Shown: piece by piece, positions 40,710 through 52,159 of the stretch
Numbering within the stretch: position 1 is the first letter of the stretch
Layout: each line of letters opens with the position of its first letter
NCBI GenBank assembly: GCA_949316235.1
Contig: OX438751.1
Span: 24,209,885 to 24,273,884, forward strand
Direction of reading: 5' to 3'
DNA length: 64,000 nucleotides
Source of the DNA: Oegoconia quadripuncta
Lineage: Eukaryota > Arthropoda > Insecta > Lepidoptera > Autostichidae
Program-made: the position numbers and the translations under genes
The notes under the pieces: model-generated
Told to the model about the DNA's origin: nothing
Database searches by the model: none
The model's input: only the letters and a program-made list of their open reading frames with translations

Positions 40710-41884
40710 TATTTATTTATTCTAACGAAATTAAAATGTGTGTGTTTAGTAAGATACTGTGGTTTTCGCTCCCTACTCGTATATATATAGTTGTGTGAAA
40801 TACTTCGACTTATATGATATTATGTATAATAGGATACCCTACTTAAAGTTCTAAATTTATTATTAAGGAAAGTGTGGTGAAGTAGTTGTATTAATATTAC
40901 TGGTGCAGGTCAATGGTGCATACGGTACAACGTGGAAGCAAGCAGAAGAAAGGTTTTTATTATATTATAACACTTTATTGCGTGCACAACAAAAAAACAA
41001 TTATAACGATACTTAGCTATTAATAAATAAGATATACAAAAGGTGAGTTTATCCCTAAAAAAGATATCTTCCAGGAAACCCGACATAGGATAATAACAAT
41101 AGTGAAGGGGAACAGAGCACACAAATAAAATAAAAAAAAACGAAAATAAGAAAATAAATGTTAGGTTTAGGATTAGGTTTAAGACATACACATACATAGA
41201 CCTACCTATGTGTACCCAAAAAATCGTGCATTCTATACTATGAATTTTAATCAATGAAGCGTCTTATCGATCCCTCTAAATTGTGCGGGTTAGGTTTTAT
41301 TTTACTAATATGGTGGCCGTAAAAAAATTGACGATTGAAGATGACGTTCTAGACTAGATATCCGACTAGATATTTTACAGCATCACATTCGTTTAAGAAT
41401 TAAACAACCTGAAAGTGGCTTTGTTCTTTTTTAGTTCGCATTTTAACTTTTTTTTTTCTTTTTGTACCAAGTTAGCTTACTGGTTTCTCTGTAAGCAATG
41501 TTGTTGATCGGCCTCGCCCGACCTTGCACTCACATACACATGCATAGTATCATATGTAAACAACTGTATATCGTTGCACGAGTGTCTTATTTCCCCTCGA
41601 CTAACTTGACCAACTTGACACTAATAAACAAAATGTAATACCTACGTAGCAAATGTTGTCCGGTTAAGGTTACTTTTACTCGACTGCCTCATGTATGCAG
41701 ATTTCTATGTTACCTCTTGTACCCTAAACGAATTGACCGACTTCGACGCGCATGATATCGATCGATTCGTTTTGATCCCGTGTGTCATAAGACACATTTT
41801 ATGATAAAAAAAATTCAATATGGCGCCCGCAAAATACAAAATTAGCTGTCGGGTTTTTTTGGTTTGAATAGTTGTTAAGTTAAT
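40710..41884. other. No recognised gene
   Basis: AT-rich. A 114-residue minus-strand frame (40910-41254) is low-complexity and hydrophobic, with no family I recognise. Confidence 0.3.
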
Positions 41885-41894
41885 TTTAAATTCT

Positions 41895-42298
41895 TCTTCT
41901 TCTTATTTTTGAGGATGGCAACCAGTCAACCTCATTGTCGAGGGACATTACTGCCAGTTTCGAGTGAAAATTTTTATTTATCTTATTTCTTCAGTTTATA
42001 GGTCAGTCTCAATCAAAACAAGTAATTCGTCGTATACAGAGTCTAGTCACGGTCAAGTCATTCTTCAGTAAAGTGGCAGAATGCTTTACAAAAGATTTTG
42101 GCGGCTTCTTGTGGGAACCCGAAAGCTCCGTTACGCACTTTAATTTACACTTCCCTTCACCTGTACACCAACACTAACGTTTGCTGCACAATATTCTGCC
42201 ATTATTAAGCTTCAAAAGTTAGAATGCACAAATTTTAAGACCTATAAAGAAAAATGCTACTTCACTCGCCGAGTTCCCGCCAAAAAGCCTTTTAAATT
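41895..42298 (-). mobile_element. SINE-E copy 2 (tail type 2)
   Basis: The 5' end (minus) is GGCTTTTTGGCGGGAACTCG. The 3' end is the type-2 module, CTGGCAGTAATGTCCCTCG to AATAAGAAGAAG. A perfect 10-bp duplication, TTTTAAATTC, lies at 41885-41894 and 42299-42308. Confidence 0.85.
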
Positions 42299-42354
42299 CA
42301 TAATTACTTGAATTAATCAGAAAAACGGACGTTAATAACGCAAGACTGATTTTA

Positions 42355-42790
42355 TAGCTTTTTCACCGGCTTGATGTCGTAGGTATGGCATATTGTTGTC
42401 GATACGCTGCTGGCATACACATCATTTATGGTCTATAGAAGCCTCGCTGGTCTACAGTGTGCGAAGTGCGAGTTTTGTCTCGTTTTCAACTTAACCATCG
42501 CGTTCGCGTTTACGCGAACAGTATCTATGAAAAAAATCGTTTTGCAAACTATCCGCTAGAGGCGCTGCGCATTTCTCCATACAAATCGTCACGTAAACGT
42601 GAACGCGGTAGTAAAGTTAAGTCACAGATTAAATCTGTGAGTTAAGTCGAAACAAAACTCACACTCCGCCCCCGTCGCTATGCGAGATAGTAAGTAGTAG
42701 ATCGTAAGTCTCGCTATTCAGCGCGGGAACGCCGCTTGCCTATTGGGCACAATGCCGCCTCGAGGAGATGCGCTAGATGGATTTTTTTAC
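42355..42790 (+). pseudogene. LINE C-terminal debris
   Basis: 42362-42440 recalls the YGILLWGNAAD block. 42700-42785 recalls the RGNAA.LLGTMPPRGDALD block of 38395-38690. No frame survives. Confidence 0.4.
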
Positions 42791-42938
42791 CTGTGAATGT
42801 GTAAAAAAAAAAAACTATTTATTAATGTGTATTTACTTCATTAATCATTATTATACTTAAGTATATATCTTTATTATAAGACCATTAAGTTAAATTGTGC
42901 GCAAACTATTATTTTATAACACTAGCCGCTCGATTGTT

Positions 42939-43270
42939 TTTTTTTATGCACTACGGGTTGTTACTTGACCTCAATCACACCTGATGTCAAGTGAAGATGA
43001 GGTTGAAGGTGGCAGCGTACTGACCCGGAAACCCCAACACATTTTGGGGGGCTGGCTATCTTATCTCTGAAAACCGGAACACAACAATGCTATTTACATT
43101 GCTGCTTGGCGGCAGATTTAGATAAGATGGTGGTAGCTAGCCAGGCGGACATTTGAAATGCCCTTCCACCAACCAAGCCGAGTACTTAAACATGTACCCC
43201 GCTGGGGATCAAACCCGCGACCTCCGAATCGTAAACCCAATGTTGTTTACATTGAGCCACGGAGGCGGTT
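42939..43270 (-). mobile_element. SINE-A, full length
   Basis: Poly(A) tail, body and head (GGGATCAAACC, TTTACATTGAGCCACGGAGG) are all present. It appears to split a LINE 3' UTR (CTCGATTG | TTCTTTTTCGTTCTC). Confidence 0.85.
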
Positions 43271-43373
43271 CTTTTTCGTTCTCTGAGAGTCAGCTTTGTG
43301 AATGATCAGTCAGTAAAGATGATGTTAAATTAAGAAATGAGAAATAATTTTATCCTACGAAATTAATCTTACC

Positions 43374-43560
43374 AGGGTTCCGTAGTCAACAAGAAACCCT
43401 TAGTTGCGCCATGTCTGTCTGTCCGAGGTTTAGCTCAGAGGCTCTTAGTAGAAATCTGTAATTGAGCATGGGTACATGTTAATCACGCCGACAAGTCGTA
43501 AAAACAAATCAGTACATATAACTCTACATCGCGCGTCGCCCGACCCCGACACGCACTTAC
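43374..43560 (+). repeat. GGGTTCC dispersed repeat
   Basis: AGGGTTCCGTAGTCAACAAG, CGCCATGTCTGTCTGTCCG and GACACGCACTTACCCGGTTT are present. This family is characteristic of Lepidoptera. Confidence 0.6.
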
Positions 43561-43815
43561 CCGGTTTTTGAATGTTAATTCTCAGCCCAGTCATAATTCA
43601 ATGGAAGCAGTTGTAACCGTCGTCAATATGTACCTACTTTAAAAGTAAAATCGTTGTTCATCCCACTGCTCTAGTTGTCCCAAAATAGATGGGCTCACAA
43701 ACACATAAATCTGGTGTTAAACAGGTGATAGCTGATAAATATTCGAACCAATTGGCACATTATTTTCCGACGGACACTTTGACACCTTCAATCAGATATT
43801 TTGACATAATATTCT

Positions 43816-44212
43816 TTTTTTTTTTTTTAGTTTTATTTTCTCCTCTAGGAGAAGGCAAAGGGATCTAGCCCATAACAGCCATGTCTTATTTTTCTTATTT
43901 CTTCATTTTGTAAGTCAGTCTCAGTCAAAACAAGTCATTCGTCGTATACTTGGCGTATACAGAGTCCAGTCACGGTCAAGTCATTCTTCAGTAAAGTGGC
44001 AGAATGCTTTACAAAAGATTTTGGCGGCTTCTTGTGGGAACCCGAAAGCTCCGTTACGCACTTTAATTTACACTTCCCTTCACTTGTACACCATCACTAA
44101 CGTTTGCTGCACAATATTCTGCCATTATTAAGCTTCAAAAGTCAGAATGCACAAATTATAAGAACTATAAAGAAAAATGCTACTTCACTCGCCGAGTTCC
44201 CGCCAAAAAGCC
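43816..44212 (-). mobile_element. SINE-E copy 3 (tail type 1)
   Basis: The 5' end (minus) is GGCTTTTTGGCGGGAACTCG. The 3' end is GGGCTAGATCCCTTTGCC and poly(A). A perfect 11-bp duplication, CATAATATTCT, lies at 43805-43815 and 44213-44223. Confidence 0.85.
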
Positions 44213-44224
44213 CATAATATTCTG

Positions 44225-45330
44225 TATTCCGACATTTTTCATTTACAAAAAGTCACTAAGTCAAAGAAGTTTTATTTCGTGAGTTACCGCCTTATTTTAA
44301 CCGCCTTCATCTTATATACTCATTCCTTATCTTATCCATTCTAGTCACACCACACATCCATCTTCAGTTCAAAGATTCTTTATTTCTTTCTCACAAAGAC
44401 AGCAGTCACTTACATGAGAAAAAGGATAATTAAGTAATGGTAGGTTAACTAAATTATATCGTTCGCACTCGCACTACACAAAATCACTAAGTAGGTATCT
44501 GTTTCGCACTATCTCACAAAGCGGAATATCCAAAATTAGAGAGTAAATATTTCATATTAAGAAACGGGTAATTCAATAAATTGTTATGAGAATTGGAAGC
44601 TCTATGGCAGGTTCCTAAGCCTGTTCTAATAAAAAACAGTAGTTGGAATTCTATGCCTATACTCCTATACTCCCACCCAAAGAGAAAAAAAATATTTTCG
44701 CAAATACAGACTAAATATCATAGCTAACATAACATGGCGCACATTATTGGATGCGGAATTTAATAGAGAACAAGTTCACAGTCCAAAGGAATTGGGACTC
44801 TATAGTCGGGTGTCCGTGGGCACCGATCGGTGTCCGCGAGTGTTGTCGGCATAAAAATTTTTTTGCCACCGATCGGTGTCCGCGTCCGTCTAAAGGTTAA
44901 TATTTATATTATTTTGTAATTCACCAAGACGTGTAGAGATATTTTTTTTTGTATTGGTTGTATGAAGTTATTTTTTTAATATCTGAGGGTAAATTGTTAA
45001 AAAGCTGTGCTCCTTCGTAAGTAAACATGCGCTTGCCATAATTCGTTCGAATCTTAGCACTCGCATCTCCGCCACATGCATTCTATATTTATCTTTATTA
45101 AAAGACCATTAAGGTAAATTGTGCGCAAACTATTATTTTATAACACAAACCGCTCGATTGTCAAGTTATTTATTTGATTTGTATTAAATATCCAACATAT
45201 TAAAAAAGCACAACTTTTTTTCTTGTACTTGGACTTCTTCTCAAAGTAGGACTGGACATTTAGAAGATTTAAAAAAACTGACTATTTACAAGTGTCTCCT
45301 CCTCACTTGGACCGCGTCACCACCACCACC
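44225..45330. other. No gene; small repeat at 44821-44884
   Basis: CACCGATCGGTGTCCGCG occurs at 44821-44838 and 44867-44884, each with the palindrome CACCGATCGGTG. 45090-45180 matches 42865-42935, a LINE 3' UTR piece. Otherwise unassigned. Confidence 0.4.
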
Positions 45331-45335
45331 ACAAC

Positions 45336-45712
45336 CGTCTCCGTGGCTCAATGTAAACAACATTGGGTTTACGTTCGGAGGTCGCGGGTTCGATCCCCAG
45401 CGGGGTACATGTTTAAGTACTCGGTTTGGTTGGTGGTAGGGCATTTCAAATGTCCGCCTGGCTAGCTACCACCATCATATCTAAATCTGCCGCCAAGCAG
45501 CAATGTTAATAGCATTGTTGTGTTCCGGTTGTCAGAGATAAGATAGCCAGTCCCCCAAATGTTTGTTTGTTTGTAAACGCTTTATTGTACAAAAAGGCAA
45601 TACATTCATGTATTCCGGGTTTCCGGGTCAGTACGCTGCCACCTTCGACCTCATCTTCACTTAACATCAGGTGTGATTGAGGCCAAGTACCAGCCCGTTG
45701 TGCATAAAAAAA
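45336..45712 (+). mobile_element. SINE-A, full length with ~65-bp insert
   Basis: The head is AACCGTCTCCGTGGCTCAATG and the B box GGTTCGATCCCC. At 45561-45624 an unrelated TTTGTTTGTTTGTAAACGC..ATTCATGTATT insert interrupts the body, which resumes at CCGGGTTTCCGGGTCAG and ends GTGCATAAAAAAAA. Confidence 0.85.
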
Positions 45713-45714
45713 AG

Positions 45715-45850
45715 TTATAGTAATAGTTGAGTTTCTTGTTTGTTTTGAATGAGCCTTTGTGAATGAGCAGTATAATTTTATGTACTAAGTTAAAACATTT
45801 AACGTTTTCAATTGATATTTTTGTCTGTAGAATAAAACCATTTAACTACT
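45715..45850 (+). mobile_element. LINE 3' UTR fragment
   Basis: GAGTTTCTTGTTTGTTTTGA, GTGAATGAGCAG and TAGAATAAAACC match the 3' end of the 21625 family. Confidence 0.5.
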
Positions 45851-46144
45851 TATAAATATAATATCGTGCATAACTTATTCTATTAACAGATGAAATAGCT
45901 AGATCGTACAAAACAAATAGATACCGGGGCCATGAGAGGTCATCGACCACTCTCCGTTAAATGTTTGATTTATTGCACCGAATTAATTTTGTCAACTACC
46001 TAGTTGAAGTATGAGAGGGGAGGGGTACCACATTCCTGTTGACCGTATTATGAACCTTTGGCAGAACCAATCAGAACATACAATAGGCCGACAGGACTAA
46101 TTCAAAATTTGTGGCTAATTATTTATATACATATATATTCACAT

Positions 46145-46998
46145 AATCAGAACCTGATCAGATCGTTCGCATGCCAGGCTATTTCACAATTAATAATGAA
46201 ATATAATTATGCATGACATTTAATTTTTATGTATCCTTTTCTAACCACTAATACATGAAAAGGACGACATATAATTAAGTCCTGTCAAATTAAGTAAAAG
46301 GATCAAAACAAGCACTTCTTTATCAATATTAGGTGTACACCTAGCGACGTCACGATTAAAATACTATGGAGCGACTTGTTTTGACAGCTCTTAACTTAAT
46401 TTGACAGGACTTAATTTATAGTCGTCCCTTTCATGTTAATAGTGTTAGAAAAGGATGTATCTGCTTTAAATTTAGTTAGTTCGTTGTACATCCGAATCGA
46501 CACCATTATTGACATATTATTATATTCATTGAATTAGTATAGGGTGTATACTGTCAATTTGCTATTATTTGTTTATTGTTGATTGATTGTGGAATTGGAG
46601 CACTTTCTTTGAACTTACAACATACATATGTTGCTTCATAAAAATTATAACTATTGGTAATTGAAACGACATTAACATAGATATCCCTTTCCTCCATATT
46701 GCCATGCCTGACAAGGTACATGTGTATGTTAGTACTTACCTATGTATTGTAACTATGACATGTGTAATGCAATAAATATATGAATTATGAAATATAAAAA
46801 CCTTTTTGTAATATAAAAACCTTTATGTAAAATCAAAGCCTGATTTTAAAAGAGCAACCCTTCGGGTTTCTTGCTTGTTCCTCTCAGGGGAAAATTGCAT
46901 TTTGTACAAGCAGTAGCTTAAAAAAAAAATTGACTATTTTATGTGTACCTACTCTGAGTACCAACAAAATAAAGCATTACTACCTTTTGACTTTTGAC
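46145..46998 (+). mobile_element. LINE 3' end with a nested LINE and MITE
   Basis: AACCTGATCAGATCGTTCGC to AATGAAATATA (46145-46205) continues at 46785-46998, as in the intact 16595-16840 copy. The insert is flanked by ATGAAATATA on both sides and ends GCAATAAATATATGAATT, a different LINE 3' end. That insert contains the foldback at 46233-46458. Confidence 0.65.
46233..46458. mobile_element. Foldback element with ~70-bp arms
   Basis: ATCCTTTTCTAA, GGACGAC and TTAAGTCCTGTCAAATTAAG in the left arm are all mirrored on the right (CTTAATTTGACAGGACTTAA, GTCGTCC, TTAGAAAAGGAT). AACAAG and CTTGTT extend the stem. The central loop holds the palindrome AGGTGTACACCT. Confidence 0.7.
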
Positions 46999-46999
46999 C

Positions 47000-47610
47000 T
47001 TTTTGTCCCTCGCCAACTGTACGTAAAAAGTTTTTGCTAAATTTCGATAGCTAAAATAAGTAAATTGTAGTAGATACGTCTATCCATTAGATATTTATTC
47101 CCTTATCTTTCCTTCTAGGTCGCTTCATGATATCAGCCAACGTCTACTGCTGGACAAAGGCCTCCCCCGATGATCTCCACAGGGGACCACTACTAACTAT
47201 AGTGAAGATTGTTCAAATAATGTTCTATGGGTAAATAAACCATAAAAAAAAACATTTAGGGTTAGTTTTCACTTTGGTAGCGTGAACGATATAGTCGTTC
47301 ACAAAAATAGCACGATACCATTTTTTACTTCAGCTAAGCTAAAGCTGTACCAACACCAAAAACGTTCCGTTCGAACGGTAACATCGTTGTAAAATAGCAC
47401 GATTCCCTAAAATTCCATTTTCGTTGCGTACGTAGAACTTTGATGTGTGATAAAACACAATTGACAAATGATTTCCGGCCAATTTTTTTTTATTACTAAG
47501 AAGGTTGCAAGTCTTTTCAAAAAATATAACATTCGAAATTCAAATAGTTCCGATTAGCTAGAAGCACAGATTACTAATAAGTTACTAAAGTAACTAGAAG
47601 TGCAAAACTT
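47000..47610. other. No gene; SINE-like fragment at 47125-47190
   Basis: CGTCTACTGCTGGACAAAGG and CCTCCCC resemble a common lepidopteran SINE end. The rest is unassigned. Confidence 0.35.
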
Positions 47611-47613
47611 TTA

Positions 47614-47742
47614 GGCCCGTATTAATAAATCGTTCTTGAGATTCTCAGTCTCAAGACCATTTTTTCTGATGCTGTTTTAATATGCAACAGATTCTCAAGC
47701 GTCAACTTAAGGTCATGTCAGAACGGTTTATTAATACGGGTC
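47614..47742. mobile_element. PIF/Harbinger-like MITE, copy 2
   Basis: Ends GGCCCGTATTAATAAATCG and GGTTTATTAATACGGGTC, with TTA duplicated at 47611-47613 and 47743-47745. The interior is nearly the same as 18660-18805, with a small deletion. Confidence 0.7.
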
Positions 47743-47759
47743 TTAGTGTGCCCCATATA

Positions 47760-47856
47760 TATCGCACATAGCCTAGGCTACTGGGCCGACCGGTCTGATT
47801 TTATTTAAAAACCACCCGCGGACAACTGCTGTCTACCTAGACACGGTAGGCGTGTT
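47760..47856 (-). repeat. Dispersed repeat, inverted copy of 29155-29265
   Basis: AGGCTACTGGGCCGACCGGT and GGACAACTGCTGTCTACC match in reverse complement. Confidence 0.5.
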
Positions 47857-47929
47857 TAATTTCAAACTTGGTGCGTTTATTTCAACGTAAGATACATGGT
47901 ACACATTGTAAAATATCTATTTTTATTCA

Positions 47930-48135
47930 TTTATCTGTCAGTCAAACTCCGCTCCGGAAAGGGAAATCATCTGTGGTAAAAAGAGCGGCGGCGCAAGAAA
48001 CCCACAGGATCATTGTTGTCCTTTTTTTTTAATTATTACAGTTTGATAAGCTTTGGAAGCTGGTCGAAGTACACCACGTGTTTATCATTCAGATAGTCAC
48101 TAATTTTGTAATCCTTTTGCTATAGTCACCCAGGG
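47930..48135 (-). pseudogene. LINE C-terminus and 3' UTR, minus copy
   Basis: Minus frames give DYLNDKHVVYFDQLPKL, followed by GTTTCTTGCGCCGCCGCTC in the 3' UTR. No tail is preserved. Confidence 0.5.
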
Positions 48136-48554
48136 TGAACAAAAGCCTCAAAAAAGAGTTTAAACAAAATTATTTTTCATTTTTAGGTTTTCTGCAACGT
48201 AGGTAACTGACACCTATCAATAAAGGTCATGATAGTATATAATAAAAAAAATATGAAAAAATATTTAAGTAGGTGCGCTATAACTTTGTTTGTGTTAAAA
48301 TTATATATGTATATAATGATTCATGCTGAAAAGATGTCATAAGTATTTATGTGTATACCTATTCAATACTTGTAAGAAATACATTATCAGCAAATACAAC
48401 AAATTACTATATCATGCTCGATAACGGTCTGTTTGTTAAAGGCCACAACAATAACAGCTTTGTTTACACATTATACATACATCATATAAATAATGCCGGA
48501 TATGAACAGATATCTAACTTGATTAGGATGGGCAGTAGTGGCGTGTGTGTGCAT

Positions 48555-49120
48555 CAGCCCTGTCATTAGTCATGCTACAGTGACATATTTGTCACGCGTG
48601 ACGTAGAAGTGAGAGTGGAATGTAGCCGCCCGCGACCCTGAGAGAGCGCGCCTGAGGGTCGCGGGCGGCTACATCTCGGGGCAATGTAGTCGTCGGACGC
48701 GACCCGGGGGTGTCGTCGCATCGGGCCCCGTCGCGCCTCATACTGCTCGCTATTGCGGTGTGAAACGCGACAGCGCCCCCCGTGGAGGGCGCGCCAGTCG
48801 CCCCCCGTGGAGGGCGCGCCAGTCGCCCTCCGGGAACGGGCCTCCCCTTGTGAGGGGTTACCTGGAGCCGCTAATGTGTTCTCACGGGGCCGTCGCCGCG
48901 GGGTTTTAGTGGGTATCCCATCCGATAGGGAGGGGAGTCCCACATAACCGTCTCGCCGTCCCCCAGGCGAGCGGCACGGGTAATGCATTTCCCCGTGTCA
49001 AAAAAAACAAGGACTGAGAGTGTAATAGTCGGATATTTCGTTCAAGCGAATGAACAGGACAAATATTATGTCGCGCGACTTAACGTTTATCACGCCAGTC
49101 ATCTTACTAGTGCAGGATGA
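48555..49120 (+). repeat. R140 repeat, interrupted by a jockey-type LINE end
   Basis: The left part, TTTGTCACGCGTGACGTAGA, and right part, GGATATTTCGTTCAAGCGAA to CGTTTATCACGCC, form one R140 unit. The break contains the insertion 48622-49010. Confidence 0.65.
48622..49010 (+). mobile_element. Jockey-type LINE 3' end (5'-truncated)
   Basis: It ends GTGTCAAAAAAAA and carries GGTTTTAGTGGGTA..GAGTCCCACATAAC as in the E1 3' UTR. A 12-bp duplication with one mismatch (TGAGAGTGGAAT at 48610-48621, TGAGAGTGTAAT at 49015-49026) marks the insertion. Its 5' end is a perfect inverted repeat of 20-bp arms (48620-48639, 48655-48674). A 25-bp unit, starting CGCCCCCCGTGGAGG, is tandemly doubled at 48774-48823. 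Confidence 0.75.
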
Positions 49121-49284
49121 CTACCTAAAGTGACAAATCAACATTTAAGTATGCAATTGATACCTACCTGTTTGGTGCTCTTCAGTACCTTGGTAATATA
49201 CGTCGTTGTTCATCTTCTTTCTATGTATTTCTTCTTCTTTCTATTCTTTTTATATTCTTCTTTCTATTGTTCTTTATATTATAT

Positions 49285-49425
49285 GCGAGTCCTACAACCT
49301 TGGGATCTTCAAGAGCAGGTTGAATATGCATCTACTGATATCGCGTGCTTCATCTTCGGCCACATCGTCACTTCCCATCAGATGAGATTGTGGTCAAATA
49401 CGTATCCAGTTAACCATTAAAAAAA
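49285..49425 (+). mobile_element. LINE C-terminal/3' fragment
   Basis: LQPWDLQEQVEY..FIFGHIVTSHQMRLWSNTYPV in one frame and the poly(A)-like end TTAAAAAAAATGC are inverted relative to the copy at 52160-52350. Confidence 0.55.
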
Positions 49426-49466
49426 ATGCGAGTTCACTAGTTTAAGGTTTACTGCTGATACAAGAA

Positions 49467-50041
49467 TAGTTTGGCTTTAAAATTCTCCATGGCATTGGCT
49501 GAATCACCGAATTGCGAGTGTGGCGATGGCGAACAATCATCACATCACATTTTGTGGGAGTGTGTAAACTGGAGGGAGGAACGTGAACTCATGCTTGACG
49601 GTCTAAATTCAGTAGCCCGTCCGGTGTTCTACAACGACCTGGTCTCGAACAGACACAATTTCCAAGCTTTCAAGCGTTTTTGTCACTCATATTAGTGGCA
49701 TTACTACTCGCGGTAGCCTTCTGTTACCGTCCCGCTCACTGTATCTAGGCGCAGTCCGTGGTGTATACAAAGCAGGGGGCCGAGCTTCACTCGACCTCCT
49801 TCCCCATAGGGTTGGCATTACTGCCGTTTGCATTTCATTAGCTACACTCCCATTTGCCGAGGGGGGAGTGGGAAACTTCTTTTCCTACTTACACACCCTA
49901 TTCCTTTCTTTAATTAGTCTGGGGTCCAAGGTAGCAATAGAATCATGTAGGGCACCGTCTACCTTCAGTAGGCGCCGTGTCGAGTACCACTGTTGATCCT
50001 GGCTTACAGGAGTTACAGTGGGAGGAGTGTGGAGGCGGGAT
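49467..50041 (+). mobile_element. R1-like LINE 3' end with 15-bp target duplication
   Basis: CTGCTGATACAAGAA is present at 49452-49466 and, unchanged, at 50042-50056. The insert begins inside an ORF2 C-terminus. The frame to 49695 has the CCHC-like CECGDGEQSSHHILWEC (C-x-C-x8-H-x4-C) found at the end of ORF2 in R1 and related LINEs. A 350-nt 3' UTR follows. It ends GGAGGCGGGAT with no poly(A) or microsatellite. A perfect duplication implies a young copy. Confidence 0.75.
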
Positions 50042-50059
50042 CTGCTGATACAAGAACCC

Positions 50060-50895
50060 GCCACATTATCTCATTTTCCCGAACGCCAACATGATAAAGG
50101 ACATTTGAATCTACTAGCACATATCTGTCTGTCAGCTACACATCATGTTTTGAGTTAAAATTGACAAATGAAGTTACTCCAAGGGATACCTACAATTTTG
50201 TTTGGAACCTTTTCGTTTCCTGTCCCTTATGCATATAAGTACCTTACATAGTTAAACTTGTAGTTTTTCATTTATAATTATTATTAACTACGGGTGTTAT
50301 TTATTTGACGGAGGTGTGTGTGTGTGTGTGTATGTTATCAGAGCTGCGGACCAGTGACATGCTGCCCATCATTGGTCTCAGCCATTATCTTACTCCTTAG
50401 ACGCCTTTGACGACACCCACAAGAGAGGGCTCTATCCTACTGTGCCGGGAACGTCGTGGCCGTGGCCAACACACAGACACAAATTCTGATGAAGTTTCTT
50501 AGTAATACTAGAACTTTTTTTTATGCACGGCGGGTTCGTACTTGACCTCAATCACACCTGATGTTAAGTGAAGATGAGGTCTCCGTTAAAACTCTACTTT
50601 TAGTGTTATATTATAATATAATCACAGTTTGTTTCTTTTGTGAAGTGTATGGCGACGTTTCCTGGTATACAGGCATTGCTATTCTTACCAGGAAGTCACA
50701 ACCTTGTTTACAATAATCGTTAATGAAATAACGTTTTTTATTATTTTGATGACAATGTGCCTATACCAGCAAATTAGGTAAGTACTAATATCAACACTTA
50801 TTATGTCAGACAGGTTTATGTTAGGTCCTTGGATGGATAACCACTGGTGGCATTTTTTTTATTTATTTATTTATTTTATTGGGCATACAGAACAA
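50060..50895. other. No gene; SINE-A scrap at 50518-50582
   Basis: 50518-50582 is a SINE-A tail on the minus strand (GGCGGGTTCGTACTTGACC). A (GT)n tract lies at 50314-50333. Otherwise unassigned. Confidence 0.4.
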
Positions 50896-50896
50896 G

Positions 50897-50990
50897 TTTT
50901 TTTTTATACACGACAGGTTCGTACTTGACCTCAATCACACCTGATGTTAAGTGAAGATGATGTCGAAGGTGCAAGCGTACTGATTTAGAT
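50897..50990 (-). mobile_element. SINE-A 3' fragment
   Basis: TTTTTTTTTATACACGACAG to GTGCAAGCGTACTGA. Confidence 0.65.
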
Positions 50991-50994
50991 GTCC

Positions 50995-51548
50995 TTTGAA
51001 ATTACAATCTTTTATTTTTCTTATAATTTTAATTTCATTCATACAACACCTTACACATTCACTGCAATTTTTAAGCGTTCTGTTTAAACTGTGCAAGTGA
51101 CAATGAACAAACACTTATTCTCTCTTCAAATTGACCAATTCAATATTCAATCATATCGCCCTAAACTGTATTATCGCTACGAACTACGAACTTTGTGTTG
51201 TGTAAAAAAAAAATTGACCAGCGATTATATCCGATACGTTTTAATTATCACCACAGTTCATTGTACGCAAAAGTCATTAGGTATATTTTGTTTAAATGTT
51301 CAACTTCTAATCCAATAACCATATAAATTATCGCTAATGAATGATCGAGCCATGCGTGCGCGCTGCGGAAACCTGTTGATAGCATAGCGACTTATAATAA
51401 ATTGTAGGAGACCGACATTAGGTAATATACGTACGTGTTTTAATCTCGACGAAAAATGATGCTTTTGTCAAGACGTATCACAGTAATGATCAACAGCCTT
51501 ACAAGTCTAAATATTAAAATATATTAAAACTGCTAAATATGCTGCTAT
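50995..51548. other. No recognised gene
   Basis: AT-rich; the 75-codon frame at 51091-51318 has no recognisable domain. Confidence 0.3.
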
Positions 51549-51551
51549 ATA

Positions 51552-51963
51552 TTAGGTCCTTACCTATGAAATTGGTGTTTTGTATGAAGAATATCATTAA
51601 GACTGTTATCTCCATACAAACATTTTTGATTTTTTTTTGGGAACGCAAATCCAAAGCTAAACTTTGTGTGTATAACATTAACATTAAGTTAAGTATAGGC
51701 AGCGTTAATTTTTGAAAGTGACCGCTTTATAAAAGTTTCAGCGAATCTAAGATATGATTATGGGAAGGACATGAAACGGGCTGTGTTTAATTTTTTTTTA
51801 ATATGTGATTTAGCCCAGAAATTAAAAAATATTTTATGTGAAACCTTGAAATAATATTCCATTTTCCGAATAAAAAACAAATTTGGATATAGTTTTGAAA
51901 ATCGCAGGAATTGGTACATATGATTAACGAAGAAGAAAAACTCCAATTTCATAGGTAAAGACC
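51552..51963. mobile_element. Tc1/mariner-like MITE, copy A
   Basis: TTAGGTCCTTACCTATGAAA at the left is mirrored by TTTCATAGGTAAAGACC at the right, with TA on the left flank. It is about 410 bp and non-coding. Copies are at 58624-59045 (TA on both sides) and 55145-55337 (right part). Confidence 0.6.
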
Positions 51964-52159
51964 CAAAACAAAGAAACCAAAAACTTTAGACTTTTACAAT
52001 GCTGGATTTTATGATATAACATTTCATATTACTTAGATTTAATACAATACAATACAAATACTCTTTATTGCGCAAAATAATTTACAATAATTTTTGATGA
52101 TAACAATAGAACACAATTAGGCGGTCTTATCACTAAAAGCGATCTCTTCCGTAATAATA

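Noticed and set aside
40910..41254. 114-codon hydrophobic minus-strand frame
   Set aside because: Low-complexity AT-rich DNA easily gives Phe/Leu/Ile-rich frames; no start context or homologue known to me.
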